Shown: piece by piece, positions 42,226 through 48,603 of the stretch
How the letters are laid out: the number at the start of each line of letters is the position of its first letter
Numbering within the stretch: the stretch's first letter is position 1
Translations under genes and position numbers: made by a program
Notes under the pieces: generated by a model
The model's database searches: none
The model's input: the letters and a program-made list of their open reading frames with translations, nothing else
Told to the model about the DNA's origin: nothing
Source of the DNA: Mageeibacillus sp. UBA5747
Lineage (GTDB): Bacteria; Bacillota; Clostridia; Saccharofermentanales; UBA5734
Assembly: GCA_002419145.1 (NCBI GenBank)
Contig: DIFN01000092.1
Span: forward strand, 1-48,603
Reading direction: 5' to 3'
DNA: 48,603 nt

Positions 42226-43011
42226 TCAGTACGACTGGATCGCCTTGACCGCCTCAGCTGTTGTTGTCCGGGGAATCAGCTCAAAGCCGATCCGCCCCTG
42301 GTAGCCGAGTTCTTCTAAGGCACGGAAGATCTGGGTGTAGTTGATTTCGCCCGTGCCAGGCTCATGTCGGCCCGGGGCATCAGCGATATGGACATGGCCG
42401 ATCTGGTCGATATTGGCCCGGATTGTCTCGATCAGGTTGCCTTCGTTGAGCTGCATGTGGTAGACATCGTACAGGACTTTGAGTTTGGGCGAGCCGATCA
42501 GACGCGTCAGGTCGGCAGCCATCTGAGTATGCGCGAGAAAATTACCGACATGGTCGGTGACGATGTTGAGCGCTTCGAGATTCATGCTGATGCCACTTTC
42601 TTCAGCTATGTGGGCACACTCAAGCAGCATGTCGTACATCGAACATATTTTGACGGTGTCTGACAATTCGTTGTAAGGATTGACCACCAAGCCACCCTCG
42701 CCGAGAGCATTGGAATGGATCGTGACACTCAGGGCGCCGATTTTCTGTGCCACTTGGACCGACTGGCGCAGATAATCCAGATAAGGCTTTTTGTGCGAGG
42801 GGTCAATCAGGGAGTAATCGGCGTCACCATTGAAACCACTGATGCCGATACCAGCTTTTTGGGCGGCTGCCTGGATGCCAGCGAGATCCTTGTCTGGCCA
42901 GCCCCAGAATTCAACGAATTCGAAGCCATCGTCTTTGGCAGCCTGGAAGCGGTCGAGGAAGGGCAGTTCAGAATACATAGGTTCAATGCAGGCAGATTTG
43001 GGCAGTTTCAT
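42226..43011 (-). CDS. Sugar isomerase/epimerase-like TIM barrel (hydroxypyruvate isomerase-like)
   Basis: The 261-residue protein belongs to the AP-endonuclease-2/xylose-isomerase-like TIM barrel group. 'MNLEALN', 'VLYDVYHMQLNEGN', 'HVHIADAPGRHEPGTGEINY' and 'GYQGRIGFELIP' supply the metal-binding Glu, Asp, His and Glu of the Hyi/ketose 3-epimerase type. It likely isomerises or epimerises a keto sugar or hydroxypyruvate. It follows a LacI regulator gene by 12 bp as a two-gene unit. AGGAGGG precedes the ATG. It may feed the adjacent polyol operon, but this is inference. Confidence 0.9.
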   Translation of the reverse strand: MKLPKSACIEPMYSELPFLDRFQAAKDDGFEFVEFWGWPDKDLAGIQAAAQKAGIGISGFNGDADYSLIDPSHKKPYLDYLRQSVQVAQKIGALSVTIHSNALGEGGLVVNPYNELSDTVKICSMYDMLLECAHIAEESGISMNLEALNIVTDHVGNFLAHTQMAADLTRLIGSPKLKVLYDVYHMQLNEGNLIETIRANIDQIGHVHIADAPGRHEPGTGEINYTQIFRALEELGYQGRIGFELIPRTTTAEAVKAIQSY

Positions 43012-43023
43012 GGGGATTCCCTC

Positions 43024-44016
43024 CTAAATGGGTCGTGTGGTGGAGCGGATGATCAGCTCCGGTTTGTAGATGATGTTGCGATGTTTGGTCTTTTCAGGGT
43101 TGGTGATCAAGTCCAGAAGCAAGTTGGCTGCTTTGACGCCGATTTTCTGCTTCGGCTGGGCCATGGTGGTCAGCTGGGTCATGGGCAGGCCAGCAAAAAA
43201 CATGTCATCAAATCCGATCAAGCCAAAGTCCTCCGGGATTTTCCGTTGGTCGCGTATGGCCCGGTCGTAGACGCCCAGAGCGATCATGTCGTTTTCACAC
43301 AAGGCCGCATCAAATGGCACACCCGTGGCAAGCAGCTCTTCATAGCAGCGCGAGCCGGATTCGTGGGTATACTCTCCCTGACAGATCAGGCGGTCATCGA
43401 CTGCCCGCAAATGGCGCGCGAGGGCCTTGGCGTAACCTTTGAAGCGGCCGGCAAACGTCTGTGGGTCTGTGTGGCTGCCAATAAAGGCAATGTGCTGATA
43501 ACCGCATTGGATCAGGTGCTCTGTCGCCAGATACGCGCCCAGGACATTGTCAACATCGATCGAAGAAATGCCGGGACTCGTAGCCGGGTTGAGCTTGACC
43601 ACCGGGATCCCCAGATCAACCAAGTAAGAGTCGTCTTCACCAAAGGATTTGATGATGATCCCGTCGACCCGCTTCTCCGCCATCAGCTTGATTTGCTTGA
43701 GTTCTTCCTCATGGTTCCACTGGTTGTCACACAGGATGGTTGTAAAGCCGCGGGCAGAAGCGGTTGAATTCACCGCATGGGCAATCTCGACAAAAAAAGG
43801 ATTGGAGAAGTCAGGAACAATGAAGGCAATGGTCATGCTCTGCCGGGTGACCAGCCCGCGGGCGATGGCATTGGGCGTGTAACCCAAACGGTCTGCCGTC
43901 TCCTGGATCTTATGGCGAAGTTCAGTGCTGACGCCCAATTTCCCGTTCAAAGCCCGGGAAACAGTCGAATGCGTGATGCCTAATTCTTTGGCGATGTCCT
44001 TGATCGTTGCTGCCAT
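43024..44016 (-). CDS. LacI-family transcriptional regulator
   Basis: The 330-residue protein has the helix-turn-helix 'TIKDIAKELGITHSTVSRAL' with hinge-helix end 'PNAIARGLVTRQS'. The ligand domain includes 'IAFIVPDFSNPFFVEIAHAV', 'HIAFIGSHTDPQTFAGR' and 'GLIGFDDMFFAGLPMTQLTT'. It is the first gene of a two-gene unit with the TIM-barrel enzyme. Its promoter carries tandem repeats directly downstream of the -10, so it probably represses its own operon. Confidence 0.94.
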   Translation of the reverse strand: MAATIKDIAKELGITHSTVSRALNGKLGVSTELRHKIQETADRLGYTPNAIARGLVTRQSMTIAFIVPDFSNPFFVEIAHAVNSTASARGFTTILCDNQWNHEEELKQIKLMAEKRVDGIIIKSFGEDDSYLVDLGIPVVKLNPATSPGISSIDVDNVLGAYLATEHLIQCGYQHIAFIGSHTDPQTFAGRFKGYAKALARHLRAVDDRLICQGEYTHESGSRCYEELLATGVPFDAALCENDMIALGVYDRAIRDQRKIPEDFGLIGFDDMFFAGLPMTQLTTMAQPKQKIGVKAANLLLDLITNPEKTKHRNIIYKPELIIRSTTRPI

Positions 44017-44088
44017 ATGCAGGGTCTCCCCGGTAGCTGGTTTTTATTCAGCCTGATACTCTCATATGTGTGAGGCTGGTTTATTTCA

Positions 44089-44110
44089 TCACACGTTTAC
44101 TCACACGTTT
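44089..44110. promoter_or_regulatory. Tandem LacI-type operator repeats
   Basis: TCACACGTTT occurs at 44089-44098 and again at 44101-44110 (12-bp period). A related TCATATGTGTGA lies at 44062-44073. They follow the -10 of the LacI gene promoter. Confidence 0.6.
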
Positions 44111-44116
44111 GCTTTC

Positions 44117-44145
44117 AGTATAGGCAAGATCTACTACCCTGTCAA
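44117..44145 (-). promoter_or_regulatory. Strong promoter of the LacI/TIM-barrel unit
   Basis: On the reverse strand TTGACA (complement of 44140-44145), a 17-bp spacer and TATACT (complement of 44117-44122). This is the closest match to the vegetative consensus in the window. Confidence 0.8.
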
Positions 44146-44225
44146 CTGGCTGTTTTGGCGATGTGAGGGTGACTCACTCGCTTAGTGTTTTGGTGCCAAA
44201 GGAACGCTTCATGATCAGCATCTTG

Positions 44226-44234
44226 TGCTAAAAT
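44226..44234 (+). promoter_or_regulatory. Extended -10 element before ilvB
   Basis: TGCTAAAAT (TGn plus TAAAAT at 44229-44234) lies about 55 bases before the ilvB start. The leader is too short for a T-box or attenuator. Confidence 0.5.
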
Positions 44235-44288
44235 GTTGATTAACCATTTTTGCCGGCAGGCAAAGAGCTATGAATGGGAGGTGTGTCT

Positions 44289-45941
44289 ATGCAGTTATCG
44301 GGAGCTCAGGCCATGGTGCAAGCGCTGGAGCAAGCAGGTGTCACAACAATTTTTGGATATCCCGGGGCAGCCATTGCTCCTTTTTACGATGCCTTGGTCG
44401 ATTCGACCATCCGCCATGTCCTGACGCGAAATGAGCAAGGGGCAGCCCACGCCGCCAGCGGCTATGCCAGGGCCCGGCAAGTCACGGGGGTTTGTGTGGT
44501 CACCTCCGGTCCCGGAGCAACCAATGCCATCACTGGCATTGCCACGGCTTACATGGATTCGATCCCCCTGGTGATCATCTCTGGCCAGGTCACAACCGAC
44601 TTGATCGGCAGCGACAGTTTCCAGGAGGTTGACATCACCGGCGCCACTTCACCTTTTACCAAACACAATTACCTGGTCAAGTCAGCCCAGGACCTGCCGC
44701 GAATTTTAAAGGAAGCCTTTTATCTCGCGTCTACAGGCCGGCCCGGTCCGGTCCTGATCGATGTGCCGCAGGACATTCAGGCGGCTGTATTTGAGTACGA
44801 AACGCCGGGTGCTGTTGATCTTCCGGGTTACAGGCTGGCGACAAAGGCCAGGCCGGACCTGCTGCTCGCCGTCAAAACTCAACTGGAGCAGGCCAGGGCT
44901 CCGATCATCTGCGCCGGCGGCGGCGTCCTGAGCAGCGATGCCACCCAGGAACTGCTGCAGCTGGCAACATCGTGCCAGATTCCGGTCGTTACGACCATGA
45001 TGGGCATCAGCGCCATCCCTTTCGACCATCCGCTGTATCTGGGCACCCTGGGTTCACATGGCGTTTTTGCGGCCAATTACGCCCTCAACAAGGCCGATCT
45101 GGTCATGCTCATCGGTGCTCGCGTCGGCAACCGGGCGATGGGCTCGGCTCAGGAGATTGCCCGCCGGGCCCAGATTGTCCACATCGACATCGACCCAGCT
45201 GAGATTGGTAAAAACATCAAACCTCACACGGCTATCATCGCCGATGCTCGATCAGCTCTGGCCGACCTGCTGGCCTTGGCGCCCCGGACAGACACCAGCC
45301 AGTGGGTGGCAACAGTCACTGCGATCAAGGCCACTCACCACTTACCGGAAAGGCCCGCGACAGCATCCGCAACCATCTACCCCCCGACCCTTATGCGGAT
45401 CCTGGGCGAACTGGCTGGTCCGGATGCCATTGTCACCACCGAAGTTGGCCAAAACCAGATCTGGACGGCCAATCACTATCCTTTCAGAAGACCACAGACC
45501 TTCATCACCTCGGGGGGGATGGGCACCATGGGGTACGGTTTGCCATCGTCATTGGGCGCCAAAGTTGGCTGTCCCGACCGAACGGTTATCGCCGTCAGTG
45601 GAGATGGCAGTTTCCAAATGTCGCTGCAGGAATTAGGCACCGTCAAACAGGAAAAGGCAGCGGTCAAGTTTGTCCTTCTGAACAACAGCCGTCTCGGCAT
45701 GGTGCATGAGATCCAGAGCATTCGCTACAAACGCTATTCGCAAGTATTTCTGGAAGAAAATCCTGATTTTGAAAAATTGGCTGAGGCGTACGGGTTTGGT
45801 TACAGCAAAATCCACAGCAATGACCAGATCGCAGCAGCCATCACGGTCATGCTCGACACCCCGGGGCCTTATCTGCTCGAATGCCAGATCGATCCACATG
45901 AGCCGACCCTTTATCCAGTGCACAAGGAGGAAAACAGATGA
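44289..45941 (+). CDS. ilvB: Acetolactate synthase large (catalytic) subunit
   Basis: The 550-residue ThDP enzyme condenses pyruvate to acetolactate (or acetohydroxybutyrate) in valine/leucine/isoleucine synthesis. Catalytic Glu49 lies in 'LTRNEQGAAHAASGYAR'. The FAD-binding middle domain and the C-terminal ThDP motif 'GDGSFQMSLQELGTVKQE' with a later 'NN' are present. It is followed by the regulatory subunit gene with a 4-bp overlap, which marks it as biosynthetic rather than catabolic AlsS. Start at 44289 has GGGAGG upstream. Other branched-chain genes are not in the window. Confidence 0.96.
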   Translation: MQLSGAQAMVQALEQAGVTTIFGYPGAAIAPFYDALVDSTIRHVLTRNEQGAAHAASGYARARQVTGVCVVTSGPGATNAITGIATAYMDSIPLVIISGQVTTDLIGSDSFQEVDITGATSPFTKHNYLVKSAQDLPRILKEAFYLASTGRPGPVLIDVPQDIQAAVFEYETPGAVDLPGYRLATKARPDLLLAVKTQLEQARAPIICAGGGVLSSDATQELLQLATSCQIPVVTTMMGISAIPFDHPLYLGTLGSHGVFAANYALNKADLVMLIGARVGNRAMGSAQEIARRAQIVHIDIDPAEIGKNIKPHTAIIADARSALADLLALAPRTDTSQWVATVTAIKATHHLPERPATASATIYPPTLMRILGELAGPDAIVTTEVGQNQIWTANHYPFRRPQTFITSGGMGTMGYGLPSSLGAKVGCPDRTVIAVSGDGSFQMSLQELGTVKQEKAAVKFVLLNNSRLGMVHEIQSIRYKRYSQVFLEENPDFEKLAEAYGFGYSKIHSNDQIAAAITVMLDTPGPYLLECQIDPHEPTLYPVHKEENR

Positions 45942-46423
45942 GCCAGCATACCCTCTCCGTTCTCGTCAACAATCACCCAGGCCTGTTATCCAAGGTCTCC
46001 GGCCTGTTCAGCCGCCGCAGTTTCAACATCGACAGCCTGGCTGTCGGCATCTGTGAAATCCCGAATTGCTCACGCATGACGATTGTGGTCAATGGCGACG
46101 AAGCCATGGTTGACCAGGTCATCAAGCAGCTCGACAAACTGATCGATGTCATCGAGATCGAACGCCTGCCGGTCCAGAGCTCCGTTTTCCGGGAAATGGT
46201 CCTGGCCAAGGTGGCCGTCGAGGCCAATCAGCGGACAGAGCTTCTGCAGATCGCCGAGATTTTCCGGGCCAAAATTGTCGACGTTTCTTTGCACCACATC
46301 ACATTAGAACTGACTGGTCAGGCAGATAAAATCGCCGGTTTCCTCAAGTTGCTGGAAGATTTCAAGATCTTACGCATGGTGCGCACCGGAACGATCGCCG
46401 TGCCGCGTTTTGATGAGGCCTGA
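45938..46423 (+). CDS. ilvN: Acetolactate synthase small (regulatory) subunit
   Basis: The 161-residue protein has an N-terminal ACT domain ('TLSVLVNNHPGLLSKVSGLF', 'RRSFNIDSLAVG') that binds valine for feedback control. The C-terminal IlvN domain includes 'LAKVAVEANQRTELLQIAEI' and 'LTGQADKIAGFLKLL'. Its ATG overlaps the ilvB stop (ATGA), so synthesis of the two subunits is coupled. Length is normal for the family. Confidence 0.96.
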   Translation: MSQHTLSVLVNNHPGLLSKVSGLFSRRSFNIDSLAVGICEIPNCSRMTIVVNGDEAMVDQVIKQLDKLIDVIEIERLPVQSSVFREMVLAKVAVEANQRTELLQIAEIFRAKIVDVSLHHITLELTGQADKIAGFLKLLEDFKILRMVRTGTIAVPRFDEA

Positions 46424-46471
46424 GGGCTTGGTAAGATGGGCAGGCAATGGACAGGCAATTTCTGGATCCAA

Positions 46472-46492
46472 AGCCCCAAGGGCCCCGGGGCT
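46472..46492. terminator. GC-rich hairpin between convergent ilvN and GGDEF genes
   Basis: AGCCCC (46472-46477) can pair with GGGGCT (46487-46492), and GCCCCGGGGC (46482-46491) is itself a palindrome. There is no T-run on either strand, so termination activity is doubtful. Confidence 0.35.
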
Positions 46493-46497
46493 CGGGT

Positions 46498-47646
46498 CTA
46501 TAGGGCAGGGGCTCTTTCCATGGTTGTGGCAGATTTGTTCTCGTACATCCTGACGTCAGCTTGTTCCAGCAAGGACTGGACTGTTGGATGGCAGGCTTTG
46601 TCATAAACGACACCACCGAAACTTAACTGGAGCGCGAAAGGCTTGCCACTGTTCTCATTGTACTGCGCAAAAGCCTGTTGAAACCGAGTGAAGGTCTGGT
46701 CCAGATTGATCCAGTTGCGACTTTGAAGAATGATGTAAAACTCATCACCACCCACCCGGGCAATGACATCGTCGCGGCGCAGACACTGGTGCAGGATCTG
46801 GACAGCCGTCTGCAAAGCCCGATCCCCCTCGCCGTGGCCAAAGCGGTCATTGATTTGTTTGAAATGATCGATGTCGGCCGCGATCAAGGCCAGATACTGG
46901 TCTGGACGAATTTGAGTCAGCTTTTTCGTCAGAATTTTTTCAAAATGGCGCCGATTCACCGTTCCGGTCAGATAGTCGGTCGTTAAATGTTGGTCGATAA
47001 TGCTCTGGTAGATGAAGAGAATGCTAATTGTTGTCATCGGCCAGATCAGTGACACACCATAACAACGAGCCTGCAAGATGACCCCCAGCACAGGTAAAAC
47101 ATAGTATCCCAGCAGCAAAGCGATATCATGTTGCTGGATCTGGCGACGGTGGACGAGAATCAACATCAGCGACAAGACAATAATGGCCAGCGCAAAACCC
47201 AAGTACAAGCGATTCCACGGCCCGCGAGCATAGACATTATCCGGCGACACTTCAAAATACCAGCCCGTCTGCAGAGACAAAACTGAAAGAATCGCATTGA
47301 TGATGAGCACCAAGTGAACCAGAGTGATCGCGATATTAAAATCCCTGGACTTGTTGTGAGTCAGAGCTTGGATGTAATGAAGCCAGATAGCCGAGGGCAC
47401 CAGACTAACGGCAAAGAGCATCACGTTGCCCCATTGATTCAAGGTCAGGGCGGTCTGGCCGGGCAGTCCTTCAAAGACCCGGCTCAAAATGTCAAACGTA
47501 CAGGCCAGCGCCGCGCTGCCGATGAAAAAAATCAGCCAGCGATTGGACGAACTGTCGTTTTCAAAACGGTGCCAAGCAGAAAAGAGCAAAATCAAGAGGA
47601 CGATCAGCGACCAGAGGGTAATATCTACTTGCAAAAAGGTATTCAT
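46498..47646 (-). CDS. Membrane diguanylate cyclase (7TM-type sensor plus GGDEF)
   Basis: The 382-residue protein has about seven N-terminal membrane segments (residues ~5-215) resembling the histidine-kinase N-terminal 7TM sensor. A GGDEF domain follows: 'DYLTGTVNRRHFEKIL', 'ADIDHFKQINDRFGHGEGD' and the active site 'RVGGDEFYIIL'. An RxxD inhibitory site (RRDD) stands five residues before GGDEF, so product feedback is likely. It should make cyclic di-GMP. Start at 47646 has AGGA upstream; the open frame begins at 47673 without a site. No phosphodiesterase is nearby. Confidence 0.92.
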   Translation of the reverse strand: MNTFLQVDITLWSLIVLLILLFSAWHRFENDSSSNRWLIFFIGSAALACTFDILSRVFEGLPGQTALTLNQWGNVMLFAVSLVPSAIWLHYIQALTHNKSRDFNIAITLVHLVLIINAILSVLSLQTGWYFEVSPDNVYARGPWNRLYLGFALAIIVLSLMLILVHRRQIQQHDIALLLGYYVLPVLGVILQARCYGVSLIWPMTTISILFIYQSIIDQHLTTDYLTGTVNRRHFEKILTKKLTQIRPDQYLALIAADIDHFKQINDRFGHGEGDRALQTAVQILHQCLRRDDVIARVGGDEFYIILQSRNWINLDQTFTRFQQAFAQYNENSGKPFALQLSFGGVVYDKACHPTVQSLLEQADVRMYENKSATTMERAPAL

Positions 47647-47810
47647 TGCAATTATCCTGCTTATACCACTCATTTGTTACAAATAATAAGCCGTATTATA
47701 TCATAATTTTACCTGCAAGGAGTCCTCAAGCAATTTTATCCAAGTTGGTTTAGAATGATAGGAATAGAAGATGCCTGGCCTTGGCTGCCGGATGATTGAG
47801 GAGGACACCC

Positions 47811-48401
47811 GTGTCTAATATTGAAGACTATCTCTACATCGATTATGAAAATGTCCAGGATGTCCAAGTCGAAGTGATCAAGAAAACGGTCAAGGTCGCG
47901 ATCATCGTCGGTCAGGACCAGACCAAAGTCCCGATCGACCTGGTCCAGAAAACCCAGCCGTTTGGCAGTGCTGTAGAGTGGATCCAGGTCAGTGGCAAAG
48001 GCCGCAACGCGCTCGACTTTTTCATCGCCTTTTTCCTCGGCCGCGATGTTGCAATCGACCGCGGCAAAAGCTTCATCATCTATTCCAAGGATACAGGCTA
48101 TGATCCCTTGATCAATTACCTGAAAAAAAGCGGCATCAAAGCCCGGCGCATCGTCAGCTTCCAGGAGCTCGACCAGAATACACCCATCGAGATCGATGAA
48201 GCCGGGGTGAAAAAAGTCCGCGAAAGCCTGGGCAAACTGGCTGCCAACAAACGACCGAAAAAGCGCAGCAGCCTAACAGGTTTCATTGTTGATTTGTTAA
48301 AAGGTGCTAAAAAGCAGGATGTCGAAGCCATCGTCGAAGACCTCTTCATCAAGAAACTGGTCTACGAAGAAAATGGCATCATCAAGTATGATCTCGACTA
48401 G
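47811..48401 (+). CDS. PIN/NYN-like domain protein, putative nuclease
   Basis: The 196-residue protein starts 'MSNIEDYLYIDYENVQ'; Asp11, Glu13 and Asn14 form the D-x-E-N motif of NYN/PIN-like RNases. Further acidic positions are in 'GRNALDFFIAFFLG' and 'YSKDTGYDPLINYLKKSG', so a PIN-type metal site is complete. A basic linker ('NKRPKKRSS') leads to a C-terminal winged-helix-like region. Start is GTG at 47811 with a strong GAGGAGG site. Target is unknown. Its TAG overlaps the stop of the convergent MBOAT gene by two bases. Confidence 0.82.
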   Translation: MSNIEDYLYIDYENVQDVQVEVIKKTVKVAIIVGQDQTKVPIDLVQKTQPFGSAVEWIQVSGKGRNALDFFIAFFLGRDVAIDRGKSFIIYSKDTGYDPLINYLKKSGIKARRIVSFQELDQNTPIEIDEAGVKKVRESLGKLAANKRPKKRSSLTGFIVDLLKGAKKQDVEAIVEDLFIKKLVYEENGIIKYDLD

Positions 48402-48603
48402 AAGCGATAATAGATGAAGGGATTGAAGCTTTCGTTGACCAGAAACAGGACCGACAGGGCAAACAGGAAAGCGTAACCCACGTCGAGCAGGAGTTTCGGG
48501 AAGCGCGAGCGAGCCAGGGCATCGGCTGCCATTTTCGGCAAGGGGGTTGAACCGATGGCTGCCAGAATCATGAACGGCAGCAGGTAGATCAGATTGTTCT
48601 GGA
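48398..48603 (-). CDS. MBOAT (AlgI/DltB-like) O-acyltransferase, C-terminal part only
   Basis: The last 67 codons lie in the window on the reverse strand. They read 'NNLIYLLPFMILAAIGSTPL', a basic loop, a hydrophobic helix 'VGYAFLFALSVLFLV' and the characteristic end 'NPFIYYRF' before TAG (48400-48398). AlgI/PatB-type acyltransferases end in this way. They move acyl groups across the membrane to polysaccharides or peptidoglycan. The 5' end and catalytic His are outside the window. Confidence 0.82.
   Translation of the reverse strand, partial: QNNLIYLLPFMILAAIGSTPLPKMAADALARSRFPKLLLDVGYAFLFALSVLFLVNESFNPFIYYRF

Noticed and set aside
44017..44288. T-box or amino-acid attenuator upstream of ilvB
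   Set aside because: The region is filled by the divergent LacI promoter and operators; no leader of suitable length, specifier loop or terminator hairpin is seen.

Overview
The window looks like an anaerobic Bacillota chromosome, probably Clostridia-like. By eye GC is a little above 50%. Supporting signs are strong GGAGG-type ribosome sites, lipoproteins with Ala/Thr/Pro-rich linkers, an HPr with both His15 and the regulatory Ser46, a YesM/YesN-type two-component pair, LTA-synthase-like and MBOAT envelope genes, and a tRNA with encoded CCA. I could not assign a genus from sequence alone. I see no phage, insertion sequence or CRISPR array.

Layout. 1-2405 (-): an LTA-synthase-family sulfatase running off the left edge. 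2807-5229 (+): a lipoprotein made of two near-identical domains, followed by a lipoprotein ApbE (FAD:protein FMN transferase), a likely flavinylation pair at the cell surface. 5312-7671 (-): PTS enzyme I and an isochorismatase-fold hydrolase. 8081-11994 (+): a complete fructose operon (EIIA, DeoR-type regulator, 1-phosphofructokinase, EIIBC, HPr). 12137-12895 (-): a TSUP permease. 12995-19328 (-): a sugar-sensing cluster (LacI regulator, membrane-anchored sugar-binding protein, YesM kinase, YesN regulator, XylF-like lipoprotein) with no permease or ATPase. 19404-20381 (+): a second LacI regulator. 20439-21825 (-): a MATE exporter with a one-base frameshift in a homopolymer. 22312-23625 (+): pyrimidine-nucleoside phosphorylase. 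23872-25191 (-): a DacA/DacF-type carboxypeptidase. 25344-25417 (+): tRNA-Gln(CTG). 25599-26814 (-): a TetR regulator plus a membrane protein interrupted by an in-frame TAA. 26971-27834 (+): NudC-like NUDIX enzyme.

28152-40443 (-) is the main catabolic block. Read 5' to 3' it encodes an ABC sugar importer (binding protein, double ATPase, permease), zinc dehydrogenase, SDR, ROK regulator, a 158-residue unknown protein, FGGY kinase, second zinc dehydrogenase, second FGGY kinase and, after a possible terminator, a HAD hydrolase. A second ROK regulator (40886-42043) lies upstream, and a well-formed promoter with two operator-like sites precedes the importer. The likely scheme is import of a sugar alcohol or rare sugar, oxidation to a ketose, then phosphorylation. 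The substrate is not identifiable here. 42226-44016 (-) adds a LacI regulator and a hydroxypyruvate-isomerase-like TIM barrel under a near-consensus promoter with tandem operators.

44289-46423 (+) is ilvBN (acetolactate synthase). Then come a 7TM-type GGDEF protein (-), a PIN/NYN-like protein (+) and the C-terminus of an MBOAT acyltransferase (-) at the right edge. Two intergenic regions (about 22040-22205 and 27933-28257) share an interspersed repeat built on the palindrome GGCAATTGCC. The second also holds two interlocking 9-bp inverted repeats with pseudoknot topology.
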